In this document: in pieces, positions 30,591 through 47,188 of the stretch | How positions within the stretch are numbered: position 1 is the first letter of the stretch | Layout of the letters: every line of letters starts with the position of its first letter | DNA from: Onchocerca volvulus | Lineage: Eukaryota > Nematoda > Chromadorea > Rhabditida > Onchocercidae | NCBI GenBank assembly: GCA_000499405.2 | Contig: HG738139.1 | Coordinates: 5,914,616-5,978,615, forward strand | Direction of reading: 5' to 3' | Length of the DNA: 64,000 nt | Notes under the pieces: model-generated | What the model saw: the letters and a program-made list of their open reading frames with translations, nothing else | What the model was told of the DNA's origin: nothing | Database searches by the model: none | Made by a program: the position numbers and the translations under genes

Positions 30591-33304
30591 ATGTATCAAC
30601 TAGAAAGTTCGAGCTTTGAGCAACGACAAAACTATTCATTACAATGATAGATGAAAACAGTAGTGCAATTACGGAGAGCAATAAAAATAATTTGCGTCAA
30701 ATTCAGAAGTCGAGAATCAAAGTTTCAATTATCGAATTCAAAACTAATCTGACATTTAGAGTGTTAAATTCAAAACACAAAAAACAAAAATATATAAGCA
30801 CATAAAAAACATACATGATATTTGGATGTTAAATTCAAAAGTTGAAATTTTATTCAGCACAGACAATGTATTTATAAACAAATCATTAGTAATGAAAATG
30901 AAAGAGAGAAATGGAAAATTAAGTGGATTTTATTTTCGCAATTTTACTAACGAAAGATGTATTCAGGAAAATGTCACTAAGTTGATGGATATTACTATGA
31001 AATGATTGATAGAAAAATATTGTGAGAGAAAAATTGACTTTTTTTGTATCCATTTTCTTTATTCACTTAAATGAAATGCTGATTTTATGGATGATCAGTA
31101 CTGTCAATTTTATTGATAAATAACATGAAATCATGTCTTGTGATGATTAACGGTGATATGGTAGTAATATTTGCATAACTAATATTGGACCATAGAATGA
31201 TTGCGAAAGCATTATTTGCAGGACCGATTGTTATTTGTAATCCGAGCCTCTTTGTTTGATCAGCAGAAGGGACATCTATTGGTGATAACATTGGTGACAC
31301 TTCGTGCAGTCCACTTATTACAACTTGCATGACTCATCTGGGAAGTTAATCGATGATAAGATGCATTCCTTTTTTGCGATTAGAAAAAAGAACTGGTAAA
31401 CCAGAGAAAGCTTACTGTAATGATACAGAGGCAACCGAAGCTGCAGAATCAACGTGGTGGTGGAGGATGAGGATCATATGAATTGCTTTTTTATGCTAAT
31501 TTGCGTTGTTTTCGAATATCGAGATTGAATGAATGAATGACAATCAAAGACTGTCATCATGTAAGCAATGTATGACAAATCCCATGGCATCAACACAAAT
31601 ACATATATATTTCAGTATAATGGCTGTCGTAGGTCGAGGGAGGATGGTGCAGTAATGAAGCGATCATCAGGTGCGATGGCAAGGTCGCGTGAGGCATTCA
31701 TCGAATGCGATGGCAGGGTCGTGAAGCTAGGTCAAAGGGTCTTGAAATGAAGTGACGGAGATATAAGATAAACTAATATCAAATCGCTTTCTGTCTCATG
31801 GATAAAAGGCTAAAGGATTGGTTGACAGCAGCTCTATGTTCTTATCACTCACATCACTATTACTCATATTACTGTATCACTCATTGATAGTTTTCTGGTT
31901 TTTCATTCCTGCTTGTACAATGGTCAGCAGTTATTTCTGCTTTCATTTAATCCTCATCCGATTCTTTTCAGAATACTACACATCCTTCATATCTCCCCGC
32001 AATTTCCCATAAGATATGCGACATCTCGAATCACTGCAGTCAAAAAGTAGTCATGTTGCGGAGAAGTTGCCTTGTTGATCTTGGCTCAGTGGTGAAATTT
32101 GCATCCTTATTTAACAGCTCCCTTCAATGCACGTCGGCATGCAACTCGAAATGATTGCCATAAATAGTAGGCGGAGCATGCGTTTGCTTGCAGACTGCAT
32201 GTTAAAGCGTCCTGCAAACTTCTGCTTGCAAACTTCCTCGTTAGCCAACATCCATATACAAACAGACACATTGCATGCCATCTCTCCCTGCCAACAACGA
32301 AGAACAATTGATTGCAAATATATTTTTGTGACACTACCCGCACACACACACACACACATTTATAGACGTGCACAGAAATACTGAGACAGACAGACAAGCA
32401 GAGACATGTGATGTGATTGTTTTCCGCACTGTAAATTCTTCAACTTGTTTTGGGTTGTACGTTGCGTGCTGCAGTGTGTTATGCGTGTGTTACGCGTGTC
32501 TGACGTGTTCCGTGAATATTTTCATTCTCTGCTCCCGAAATTATGGTAGATTGTCTTGCTTGGCATGAAATCACTTCGATCATTTTCTCTTTTCTTCTTT
32601 TCCAAACTTTATTCAGATGTCATTTCAGTAAATGAGAGCAAAGTGAAGATTGAGAGGAAAACAGATCTCAAGGTCTTTATTTATTGATTTTTATTTTTAA
32701 ATAGAAATGCTGTCAGCATGCTCAATTTGCATTTTTGTTGAGAATCGATCGATATATTAATCAACGTATTCCAGGAATAAGCTTTAGGCATAATGTCAGT
32801 GGTTATATTTCGTGTAAACTCATCCCTCAAACTTTGATCTATGCAAAACTAAAATTAGTTTTCGAAGACGATCATTTCCGGATTCAGATGAGTAGAAAGT
32901 TTTTTGAAAAGTGCTTTCTGCAAATCAGTTCATTCATCCAGTTTATTCTAGTAGAAGAAAGTTAAATCAACTTCAAGTTACTCTCTATTTATATAATTGA
33001 AAATATTCCATTCATAGATTTTCGTTACATAGAAAAAATTCTTTTTGACTTCGAGAATTATTAATTAGGTTTCGATAATAAGATAGATTTTACCTAGAAA
33101 TTTGTAGGGAGATGCAGGAGATGAGTATTATGTGTTCTTTTTCTCTCTTATCATATCATTCTGTTTGTATTTCAATTCTGTAATATTTCCAACTGTCCCT
33201 CATTTCATCGGGTTATTCAAATATGCTTTGGGACATGTAATTCTCCACCGAAATGATCAACCGGTCGTGGCAATAGCATGAAATGAAAGAAAAATATATG
33301 GATG
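30591..33304. other. Intergenic region upstream of the MOSPD2-like gene
   Basis: AT-rich with locally higher GC at 31620-31760 and 32130-32540. Two imperfect copies of a TGCGATGGCAAGGTCG-like 16-mer occur near 31675 and 31708. A short CA run lies near 32340-32358. An 81-codon minus frame at 31085-31330 has no family match that I recognise. No gene is called. Confidence 0.45.
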
Positions 33305-33520
33305 CTAAAGGTGCAGTAGATAGAGTTGTGCCGATTCTCTTCTGTCGTTACATTGAGCGATCAAAAAATTAATCTTATCATATTTCTTTCTGATTGCACG
33401 CAATTCAGTCTTTATTCCTTCTTTCTGTTCTGGATTTAGGAATTGGTTGATAATGTAAAGCAGACGACTTGTCATTTCACATCCCATTACAGAAAGACTT
33501 GATATTGTTTCTTGCGCTAA
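33305..33520 (-). CDS. MED30-like coding exon (Mediator subunit), partial
   Basis: An exon of about 71 codons reads from an ATAATAG acceptor (33521) to TAG at 33305. It opens with LAQETISSL and contains RLLYIINQF, ELRAIRKKYDKINF and LIAQCNDRRE. In vertebrate MED30 the conserved core has GQETVQDI near its start and, further on, LRQLSVLFRKLRLVYDKCNE. The two line up without gaps over 20 positions around the shared K, hydrophobic and C-N-acidic positions, and again at QET. MED30 is a head-module subunit of the Mediator coactivator. The internal ATG at 33487 would lose the QET part, so an upstream first exon is likely, but I could not place it. The MED30 C-terminal helix is not evident downstream. 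The assignment is inference from short similarity. Confidence 0.4.
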   Translation of the reverse strand, partial: LAQETISSLSVMGCEMTSRLLYIINQFLNPEQKEGIKTELRAIRKKYDKINFLIAQCNDRRESAQLYLLHL

Positions 33521-36147
33521 CTATTATGGAGTCCTGTCTGGAGGGAGGATTTTTTCCGACTATAAATTTGAGCTGGAGATAGGAAATGAAGGAATAAGGA
33601 AATGATACAGCACTGCAATTGTCGCAGACCTATCGTGCGAGAGAATATCATCGTACGGAACGATTTTCTTCTGTGCGATGTCGAGGATTATCGATGTTTT
33701 TCAAAATGTTCTTGACATCAATGTATATAGGTAATGATGGTCAAGATAGTCATCTTCAAAGGGAGAAAATGAACATTTCTGTAATTTTTATTGTGCTGAT
33801 TAATAACTCTGATGATTTGATGAAATTTCTTTGCATGTATCGTGTAACCTACAGGAATCGAGTATTTTCGGGAAGGTTGGTACGGTAGATGATTAGTGCT
33901 ATTTGATCATACCTGTTATAATGAAATGCTGAAATTAAAGCTGATATTTGCTTTTTTCTCAAAAAATGAATTACAGAAAAGATTTTTTGAGTTTTAAAGG
34001 AAATAAAACATCATATCATATGTGAATAATCACTGTTTAATCACTGATGGCAGATGATTCGTAATTTGAAATTTCCGATTGATAAAAATTCGTTGAGAAA
34101 GATAATGACTCAGGTATGTTACATCCTTCTGTCACTGATCAAGGTCATCAAATTTTTCAAAAGTTTTACGAATTGCTTTCTGAAAAATTTTCAATAAATG
34201 AAATCAAAAAATCTAGCCATTTTTCAGAATATGTTCAGACAATTAAGTTAGGATGAAACAACAAAAATATATTTCTCTTGTTCATCAGTAAAAAATTGTT
34301 CTGCAGAGAAATTAGGGCATTCAAGTGGGAAAGAAAGTAAAGCAAAACTATGAAGCAATAAAATAAGAAACCATCTTGAAATTAAAACCTAAAATATTTA
34401 TCTGATTGTGCTGAGTGAATCCGGATTGGTTTGTATAATGTTGAGAAAAAAGGTCATCAGAGTTTGCTTTTATGAATATTAAATTAAATGTTTTTATGCT
34501 ATTTTATGCCATTCTTTACGCAAACATCGGATGGTATTCAATTGTCTTTCGTCTAGTTTTATCAGTTTTTAAGATGATTTATCCATTTTAGTTTCAAAAC
34601 ATTCATGAGAATGATTGTCTTTGCGTTGTGAAATATGATGGGAAGACAGGGCAGGTTTATTTCTTTTTTTTTTTCTTTTTTTTTTTTTTTTCGTTTAAAA
34701 TATGTCAAGTTCGTTGCCGAAAAACAAGTTTTAGTAGTGTTATCCTTTGCTATACGAAATGTTATGTTGGGATCATTTGATGTTTTATAATTTTTTTTAA
34801 GAACTTACTTCTCGGTGTTTTTTTTTTTTTTTTTTTGTCAGAATAAAAAAGAATAAATTATGAGCTTTTTTGCTTTTAATGTATTAAACTTAAGTAGAAT
34901 AGAATACTGCATTCATATATTTACATTAATTTCTATGTAGTATTGCGATTCTTATTAGTGCTTGCCAGACAGCTGCATTTTGTATGAGCAAAACTCTTTA
35001 TCAAGTAAAAAAGGAAAGTTCGTTTAACTTATTCATATTATAAATGTATATTAAGCATTATCTGTTTTAGTATAAATTTTATGCTTTCTAAAAATCTCCT
35101 ATCCAACTCTCCTTTAAGGTATAAGTTGACTGTGTGAATATTCTTTAATCCATGTCTATTGTTTGGATCGACTAACACAGAAATGATTGATAATTAGTAA
35201 GTCGTAATTAATAACGAATCCTCTGTTAATCTGCCAATTTTCATAGCGCATCAGACTGGGAAGCTTTTTGGATCGATACTTTTCTGAAGATCTATTGCGA
35301 AATCACTATTTCTTCCGTTTAATAGCTTTCTTTGTGCAGTGGCTATGTCGTATTTTTATAGCCTGCGTTTTTCGTTACATATAACTTAAATCCGTAACTC
35401 CAGAAGCCGGATTGATCTTTCATGATTTCTCAGTTCTATCCTTGAAGCACTAGAGACATTTCGTTTTCAAATATTTCTTAGTCATTGTGATTTTGATGGG
35501 TAAATATATTTTACTTAAACTTATAAACGAAAAATTTTATTGAGCCATTTATTGAGCCATTTATAGTGTTTTTGAGAAATAGTTAAAACTTTCATCTTAG
35601 AGGTTCTAATTTCGATTTTACAAATGGATCATAGAACACTAATCACTTTTCTGCAGCTGCTAGGAATGAAACATGGCAGTTTTTATTTTTTATAATCTTT
35701 CTTCCAATTACTTTATGCAGATGACTTTAGTAGAAGAAATAGAGAAAGATTTTTAGCGGAAATTACATCACTAAAATTGTTTTTGCTTTTTTTGCAAATC
35801 AAAATAATAGCAATAAATTTTCTTATTATATTTATAATTAATTTAGCAGTTGGATAATGAATTATTTGATTTTGCATTCTGTATTTTTTTTAATGTGAAA
35901 TAAGGCGATCGAAAGATTTGATTATTGGTTGTGGATTAAATCGCCTTTTCTCTGTGAAATATTAATTTTTCTTTTTTTATTTGCTCGTATTCAGAAAAGT
36001 ATAAATGAAATAACTTGATTTTTTTTCTTTTTTTTTTTTACAGTTGATCAGGTTCATTTATCTAATTTTTTGTTGTGACTTTTGTCGGTCTCTGGATGAT
36101 CTATTGGCAGTGCTTACTAATTGCAGTGATTTGAAGAAGCGTATATA
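33521..36147. other. Intergenic / upstream region of the S6 kinase gene
   Basis: AT-rich with long T tracts (34663-34691, 34820-34837, 36016-36040). It probably contains the S6 kinase promoter and perhaps the missing first exon of the MED30-like gene on the minus strand. A TTTTTTTTTTACAG acceptor ending at 36043 precedes the S6 kinase ATG by about 100 nt and may be the spliced-leader site or an intron end. Confidence 0.45.
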
Positions 36148-40709
<4,562 letters not shown>

Positions 40710-43700
40710 ATCGAATCTGTTTACTGATTATTCTACTTTACAGGTGATTCTATTCTAGGTTTTCTGCTTGTTTTTCATACATTTTTCAGGCAATGCATTT
40801 TATTTTGTTTGAATAATTTATCACTTTTGAAGCATTGATATTTTGATTTTTCTTTCCTTTAAAGTTTTAGTTGCTTTACATCTTATAGTACTTATGTGCT
40901 TGTGAATCAGTGGCTTTTGGTTTTTTTTAGTGATATCTTTTTTTAAAAAAAGGCAAACATGTATAATGCTTTGTATCATGAATGTGAAACAAAAAAAATT
41001 CAAGTGATCTGGATCCAAGGATTTTGTTATGCTTAGGATTAAGCACAATTTTGAATTTTAAGAAATCACGTTTTGTTTTTGATGTTCGTTTATATTTTTT
41101 GAGTTTTCATTTGAAGTTAAGTCTTGTAAGGTTGAGTAATTTTGCAGATCAGCGCAGAATTATGGTCTGACAATACGAAGCTGGAATTGTTGAGACTTGA
41201 GAGTTGGTAGCAAGTCTCAATAATTTATTTCTGACAAGTCATAAGTTCGCGCCAAAAAAACCTCAGGGCGCATTCATATACTTCAGTGCCTTTGTTTCGT
41301 ATTTGTTCTGATGATTTCGCTAAACGCTTTGTTTTTTTCGTTTCACGTAAAACCAGCTTCATATTTGCTCACTTATATGATTTTTTTTTAATTTTCTGTT
41401 ATTGAATTTTTTTGGACTTTTGCTGGATTGAATTAATGAATGCAGTGTTTGATTTAATTTGTAGTTATTTTACAAATTTTTTTTTCATTTGTGCCTGATT
41501 GTTATCAGTTATTATTATTGCTGTTAATATTGGGAATGTTTTATTTTAGTAGAACTGTTGATAATTCTCATTTTGGTAGGGCAAATTTGTTGAACGATAA
41601 ATAATTTGGGATATGGATACAAAGCATATCTTATTGCTTTGCATTAAGATGGAAAACAAAAATTTGTTGAGATATAAATTGTGAAAAATGTTTCAAATTT
41701 TCAGTCCTGAAATCACGTAAGAGTATCGAAAGTTTGTGGAGTCGGAATTGTAGGAAATGGGATTTCTCGCCTACTTTCAAAGTTGACTTTTAATGACTTA
41801 CCAATGATTTTCAAATACAGAGCTAACAGTTGTTACTTTTAGTGAGCGTATGAGTCACTTGAGAGTATAGTTGCAATTCAGTTTTGTCTGTTTATACAAT
41901 CGCTCTTTCTTTTCTATTTTAGAATTATTTGCCCTTCCGTTCATTTTAGATTTTAATTCTTGCAGATGCAGAAAGTTAAAAAATCATAGTAACTTTGAGA
42001 CAATCGTTATCACCTGAACCAGAAAAGTTGCAGAATTTTCTAGCCGTCTCAGAAACAAGTTTATGATTTATAAGTATGAGGCACGGGGAGTGGTCTTACC
42101 TCTATGAAGCATTTTTCCTTTCAGAGTTCAATTTAATTTTGAATTTTGGAATTTCTGTATGAATTTGTTTGAGGCTGTAAAGTTACTGTGGTTTGATCTT
42201 GTGTGTTGCATCACTGAGTCTGTTCACAAATACATAAGTCTTGAAGCATTTCAATATTATACCGGAGTTATTTGATTTGTTTTGGCAGTCAGCAGCGATT
42301 TATTGAGGTTCAGAAAATTTGTTGCAGTACTTCAAACGCAAAGTCACATAAAGTGCATAATGCAGACCTCGAATGACTGCATATTTTTATTAAAAAAGCT
42401 GTTCTATGCAGATGATTAGCGATTGCCATTGAAGTTAGGACTTCAGATATTATCGTGGAAGTTTTTTTCTGATGATTGGTGCAAACAAATAATTGTGATT
42501 AAAAGTTTTATTGAGTGACGATGAAGATTTTATGTTATAAGAGAAAAATATTAGAATATCACGAGTAGAGCCAATTGTCGAATTGTTCATTGTCACTCGT
42601 AGGGAGAATTGGTAGCAATTTGAGGGATATTGATGGTAGCACTAAGTTGAATTGAGTCGAAGTACATTGCTTCTCGAATGTTCGGTAAGAGTTTCTATCG
42701 GATGGACAATCCTAACTTTTTATATAGTGCGAGTTATTTACAACATGATAACTATAGATCAAGAGCAATGCACGTAAATTTGGTAGTAAATCAGAAGATG
42801 AAGAACAAAAATCTTTATTATACTAAAATATTTCTACAATACAAAAATATTTTATTTCAACAAATTTCTATTATATAAAAGTATTTTCGACAAGTTTTTT
42901 TTAATCTGGCATATGAAAGCAGTCACTTGTATCATCTGAATACTTGATGGTCCGATTTAACATTTATTGGTACCAGAATAATATTCTAACGTATCACGAG
43001 AATTTCCTACTTTTTACTTCTGATCGATTTCGATTCATAAAACCAAAAATATTCATCTTATCTTTTTGAAACTTTCTAAGCAACATATAACGATTAATAC
43101 AATACGGCAGGACATAAGCCTTGATAGTTTGGAAATTTTAATATGTTGGTATGAGTTCGATAAATTATTATTTTCTTTATTTTTTAAACTTTCAGATTTA
43201 CCATCTGGTTTAACAAAGTCAAAATTCACTTTCAAGTGCATAAATTGTTGTATTCACAGATTTGTACAGAAAACTTGATCTATTGTGCATCTAATAATGC
43301 GACTTGAATAAAACAGCTTAATGGGTCAAATATCTCCACTCATTTATGCTGTATTTATCAAAAAGATTTTTTTTTTAATTCGAAATGCTTGATGAAATAA
43401 AACATTTTAGAACAAAAAATCGACCGAAATATGGAAATGAAATGGAAATTTCTATATAGCCAAGGAAAGTTGAAAATTGATAGTCAAAAACAACCGAGAA
43501 AAGTTTTTTTTTGACATTTTGCAAAGACTACAGAGGGATGGTAGTTGTCAGAATTTTAAATTTCGAATTTTCATATTAATAATTCTTGGTGATAAACAAT
43601 TCCTATAGTCTCATTAGAACCGATTTGGATGATTATATATAAAATTGTGATAGAGGTTATAGAAATTGCGAATAAGAAGTTCAAGCAAGAGAATTGAAGA

Positions 43701-44840
43701 GAAATTCAGAATAAGCCGTAAATTGTCTAGTTTTTCAAAACGATTTCAATGTTAAGCAATTTCAAGTTTTGCCTGCAGTGTTTATATGAATTTCAACCTT
43801 GAATCTAAACTAAATTTGCTTTTTTTATTACGAATTGTCCCAAAGTTCCAAGGATATTGAAGGAATTGTTAAAACAATTGCCAACTAATTTTCAAAATTG
43901 GATATACTTAAATTAAATCAATAATAACATTCAGTCTGCAATCAATGGGAAAATTTACCATCTACAACGGTTTGATTATATTCATTGTTCAGTGCTTCCT
44001 GACTTTCGATAGCCAAATGATAATTGATATTTTTGTTTGAATTTATTTGATATCGAATTTTAACCTGGAAATCGTGAAATTAAATTCATAAGTTTTAAAG
44101 GAGAAGTCTAAAAGCGAAAAAATTTTAACATTAATAATTTTTGGTATAGGAAGGAAGTAATGCGCTTATATATCTTAATTTCTCACATTAATAAAATCAT
44201 AAAGTTTTTGGTTTAGCTGAACTTTTGTGTTTTTTTTTTTTTTTTTAACTTTCAAGTGAGGAATGGTGTGGAGGAACAAAATTTTTGCTGAATTTTCATT
44301 AGATAGTAGCTTGCTAAAAGTTCTCCAATGAAGAATTCAACGCATTTTTTCTTTTTTCTTTGTTTTTGCGTATTAAAACCTTTTACTTAGGTTATTATAT
44401 ATCTTTAATAGCTGCAGTTAGTGACGAAATTTTTGAAAAGTGAAAAATGGATTGTTTAGTCAGGCTTTGTGCATTTTATTTTAAAAACTAACAAAGAAAG
44501 TTAATTTAAGTAATCTGGAAGTAATTTTAAAAACTTGCAAATAATTAATTTTAAATAAAATTGTTGCAAGCAGAGATTATTCACACTCAGTTGCTTAGTT
44601 TCATTTGTTTCTTGAATGAACTAAAAGATGAAGTGGACGAAAATGCTATAAAGTTCTATTAATTTTGACAATTTTAGGAAAGAAATTGAGAATTGCCGGT
44701 CTGCACTTTAAATTCCATCCAAATGCGAAATTCATATAAAATTAACAGAGATATTGGTTTTTAAGTTTTCAATTTTTGTAAATGGATTTGTCTGCGGCCA
44801 ACCCCACGATTTCTATGAAACTTGCTGACGCTGAACGGGA

Positions 44841-44872
44841 AAATTATGATTTTTTTTTAAAAATCATAATTT
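44841..44872. other. Perfect 14-bp inverted repeat (hairpin)
   Basis: AAATTATGATTTTT at 841-854 is the exact reverse complement of AAAAATCATAATTT at 859-872, with a TTTT loop. It sits next to a GC-richer segment. It could be the tip of a decayed inverted-repeat element or a chance A/T palindrome. Confidence 0.7.
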
Positions 44873-47126
44873 ACAGATTTTTCCGTTTATTTTTAATTTG
44901 CGAACAATCTTCAACATTTGCGCTCACCATTGAGTTCATGAAAATACAGTTATAAAGTGGAGCTACTGCGCAATGTAGCAGTAATTATCATCTAAAATGC
45001 TTGATTAAATATTTTAATTTTCAAATGGATCCACATCTTTCTAATATATTTCAAAATTATCCATATCAATACTTTGTTCTCAATTATAACTGAATGAGAA
45101 TATATGCTTGTAATAAATAGCGATGTGAAATTGATATAATCGAACTTGAAATTAAATTAAATGAAAAATATGAAAGAGAAATTGATCTACTGGGATTTTT
45201 ACCATAATTATGAGCATAATTATCAAAAAAAGAAACAATATAGCTAATACAAAATATAAATTTAGTTGTTACATTTGTTTCAGTGCAATTAATGCTAATA
45301 GATATCTTACTAATTTTATTTCCATCCTAACTTAATTTCAGATTTATTTATTATTCAAATCTTGTACTTGATTGCATCATTTTTCGTATTGTTTACTTCT
45401 TGCTCACTCATTTATGATAGTCATATTGTAAATTCCTACTTTTTATTGTTTCAAATTTTTAATTTCGAAAAATTCGTAAATATTTTGAGGTAGAAATTCA
45501 TCAACCAAGTATTATCAGACTTAAATTATACATAAAGCGCAGGTCACACAGGCCGTAAAAGTTTTGAAACAAGCAATGCCATTTGTTTCATCGTTTGATA
45601 ATTAAGCAAGAATCGATGAATGATTCTTATTATTGATTATAACAAGATTAATAGTTCCAATGAGTCTTACATCGATTACTGCTAAATTATCAGCCACAGA
45701 TTCAGTATTCCTTACAATTTTTTAGCACTACCATCCATTAAATAAATCACCAGATAATCTTGACGATATTACTGACTTCAAAATATATTCATTTAATTCT
45801 ATCAGAAAATAAAATTTGGTTTGTTTATTTTTGTGAAAAAAAAGTTCGAAACTTTTGTAGTTGTACTATATATTTATTATATTATTGTAGCAAGATGTTA
45901 ATGGAATTGTTCTATAAAATAGGAATTGGCCAGTGGGCTATATTTTCGAGCTCAGATTTTCTGCAAAAAATTTACAAAAGAGAGCAGTCACAATACGCCA
46001 TGTTTTTTTCGTATTTTTGAATTTTAAGAATTTAAAAACTATTGCTGCAATTTTTTCCTTTCTGTTTTTATTGAATACCTTAATTAAATGATAATTAATC
46101 TGTTAAAGATTACGTAAATAACAGCAAGAAACTGCCAAATTATCTCTTCGTTTGTTTTTAGCAGTCCAGGCCTGTTATCCAAATCAGTAATAGGAAAGAC
46201 ATTACTGCCTTCTTGGAATTTTTAGTTTTCTCTGTCATGAATGACTCCTCTAATTTAATGCTAAATGCTTGTTCGACTTAAAATTTTAAGATGCAGACGG
46301 ATTTTTCCTATGTTTCTTTATCCTTGAATCTTTCATTGCCATATTTTGCATTTTTTGTTGATACATTACGAATCAACCGACTTTGAAAAATCAAAAAAAA
46401 AAAAAAAACCTCTTTTGTAATTAATTGCTCTTAAAGAAAAACAATCAGCCGAAATATTTTTTAATCAGCACACATTTATATTAAAAAAGATTACTCTTAG
46501 AATATATAAGTGAAAACATATACTTTACATGGGACCATAATAGCACTTAATTATCACCAACATCGCTCTTCGAGAAAATTTCATAGTACTCGTCAATATT
46601 GTTCCTCGAGAAATTCTCAGCTCGCATGTTTATATGAAATTTTGCTTTTCGGAATTACTGAAAGGTTTTATTGATGGAAGAAACTAGAAAAAGAATAGAG
46701 ATAACTTATCGTTGGATATTTGCCATGCTGAAATTTTTAACATATAGCTAAACGCCTACTTGTAAGAATTTTTGTTATCAGTAATATTGCAAATTAAATA
46801 TTGATGACTGCAATGGTTTGCTTGAACAACTGATATCATCTTGTCCGATTTTATAAAAATTTTATTCACCAGCTAAACTTCTGCATTCAATGCGTATTGC
46901 TCGCTATGTTGTGAATCATGAACATATCGATATATTAGTATCTTATTTGCATCAAAAATCTGTCATTAAAATAAATTGTGTATATTTTGCAGACTTTATT
47001 CTTTTGTTTGTTTAATAAGAATATTGTATTATCACTGTTCTCTTCAATTACATCTTTCGTCAGCTTTGAACGTATCATATTTCCATCTGTGATAGTTTAC
47101 TGATATTTTCTTAAAATTATTCAAGT

Positions 47127-47188
47127 ACAAAGGAAGGATTTAGAAGGTAAAATATAGACTACAAAGCAAGGATTTAGAAGGTAAAATA
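47127..47188. repeat. Two-copy 28-bp direct repeat
   Basis: ACAAAGGAAGGATTTAGAAG plus GTAAAATA at 47127-47154 recurs at 47161-47188 with one mismatch, a 34-bp period. No function is evident. Confidence 0.85.

Noticed and set aside
30400..30681. His/Thr- and Val/Cys-rich open frames
   Set aside because: They are translations of the TG/CA microsatellite.
31085..31330. 81-codon minus-strand open frame upstream of the MOSPD2-like gene
   Set aside because: No family resemblance and no matching upstream exon. Its length is not exceptional among chance frames in this window.
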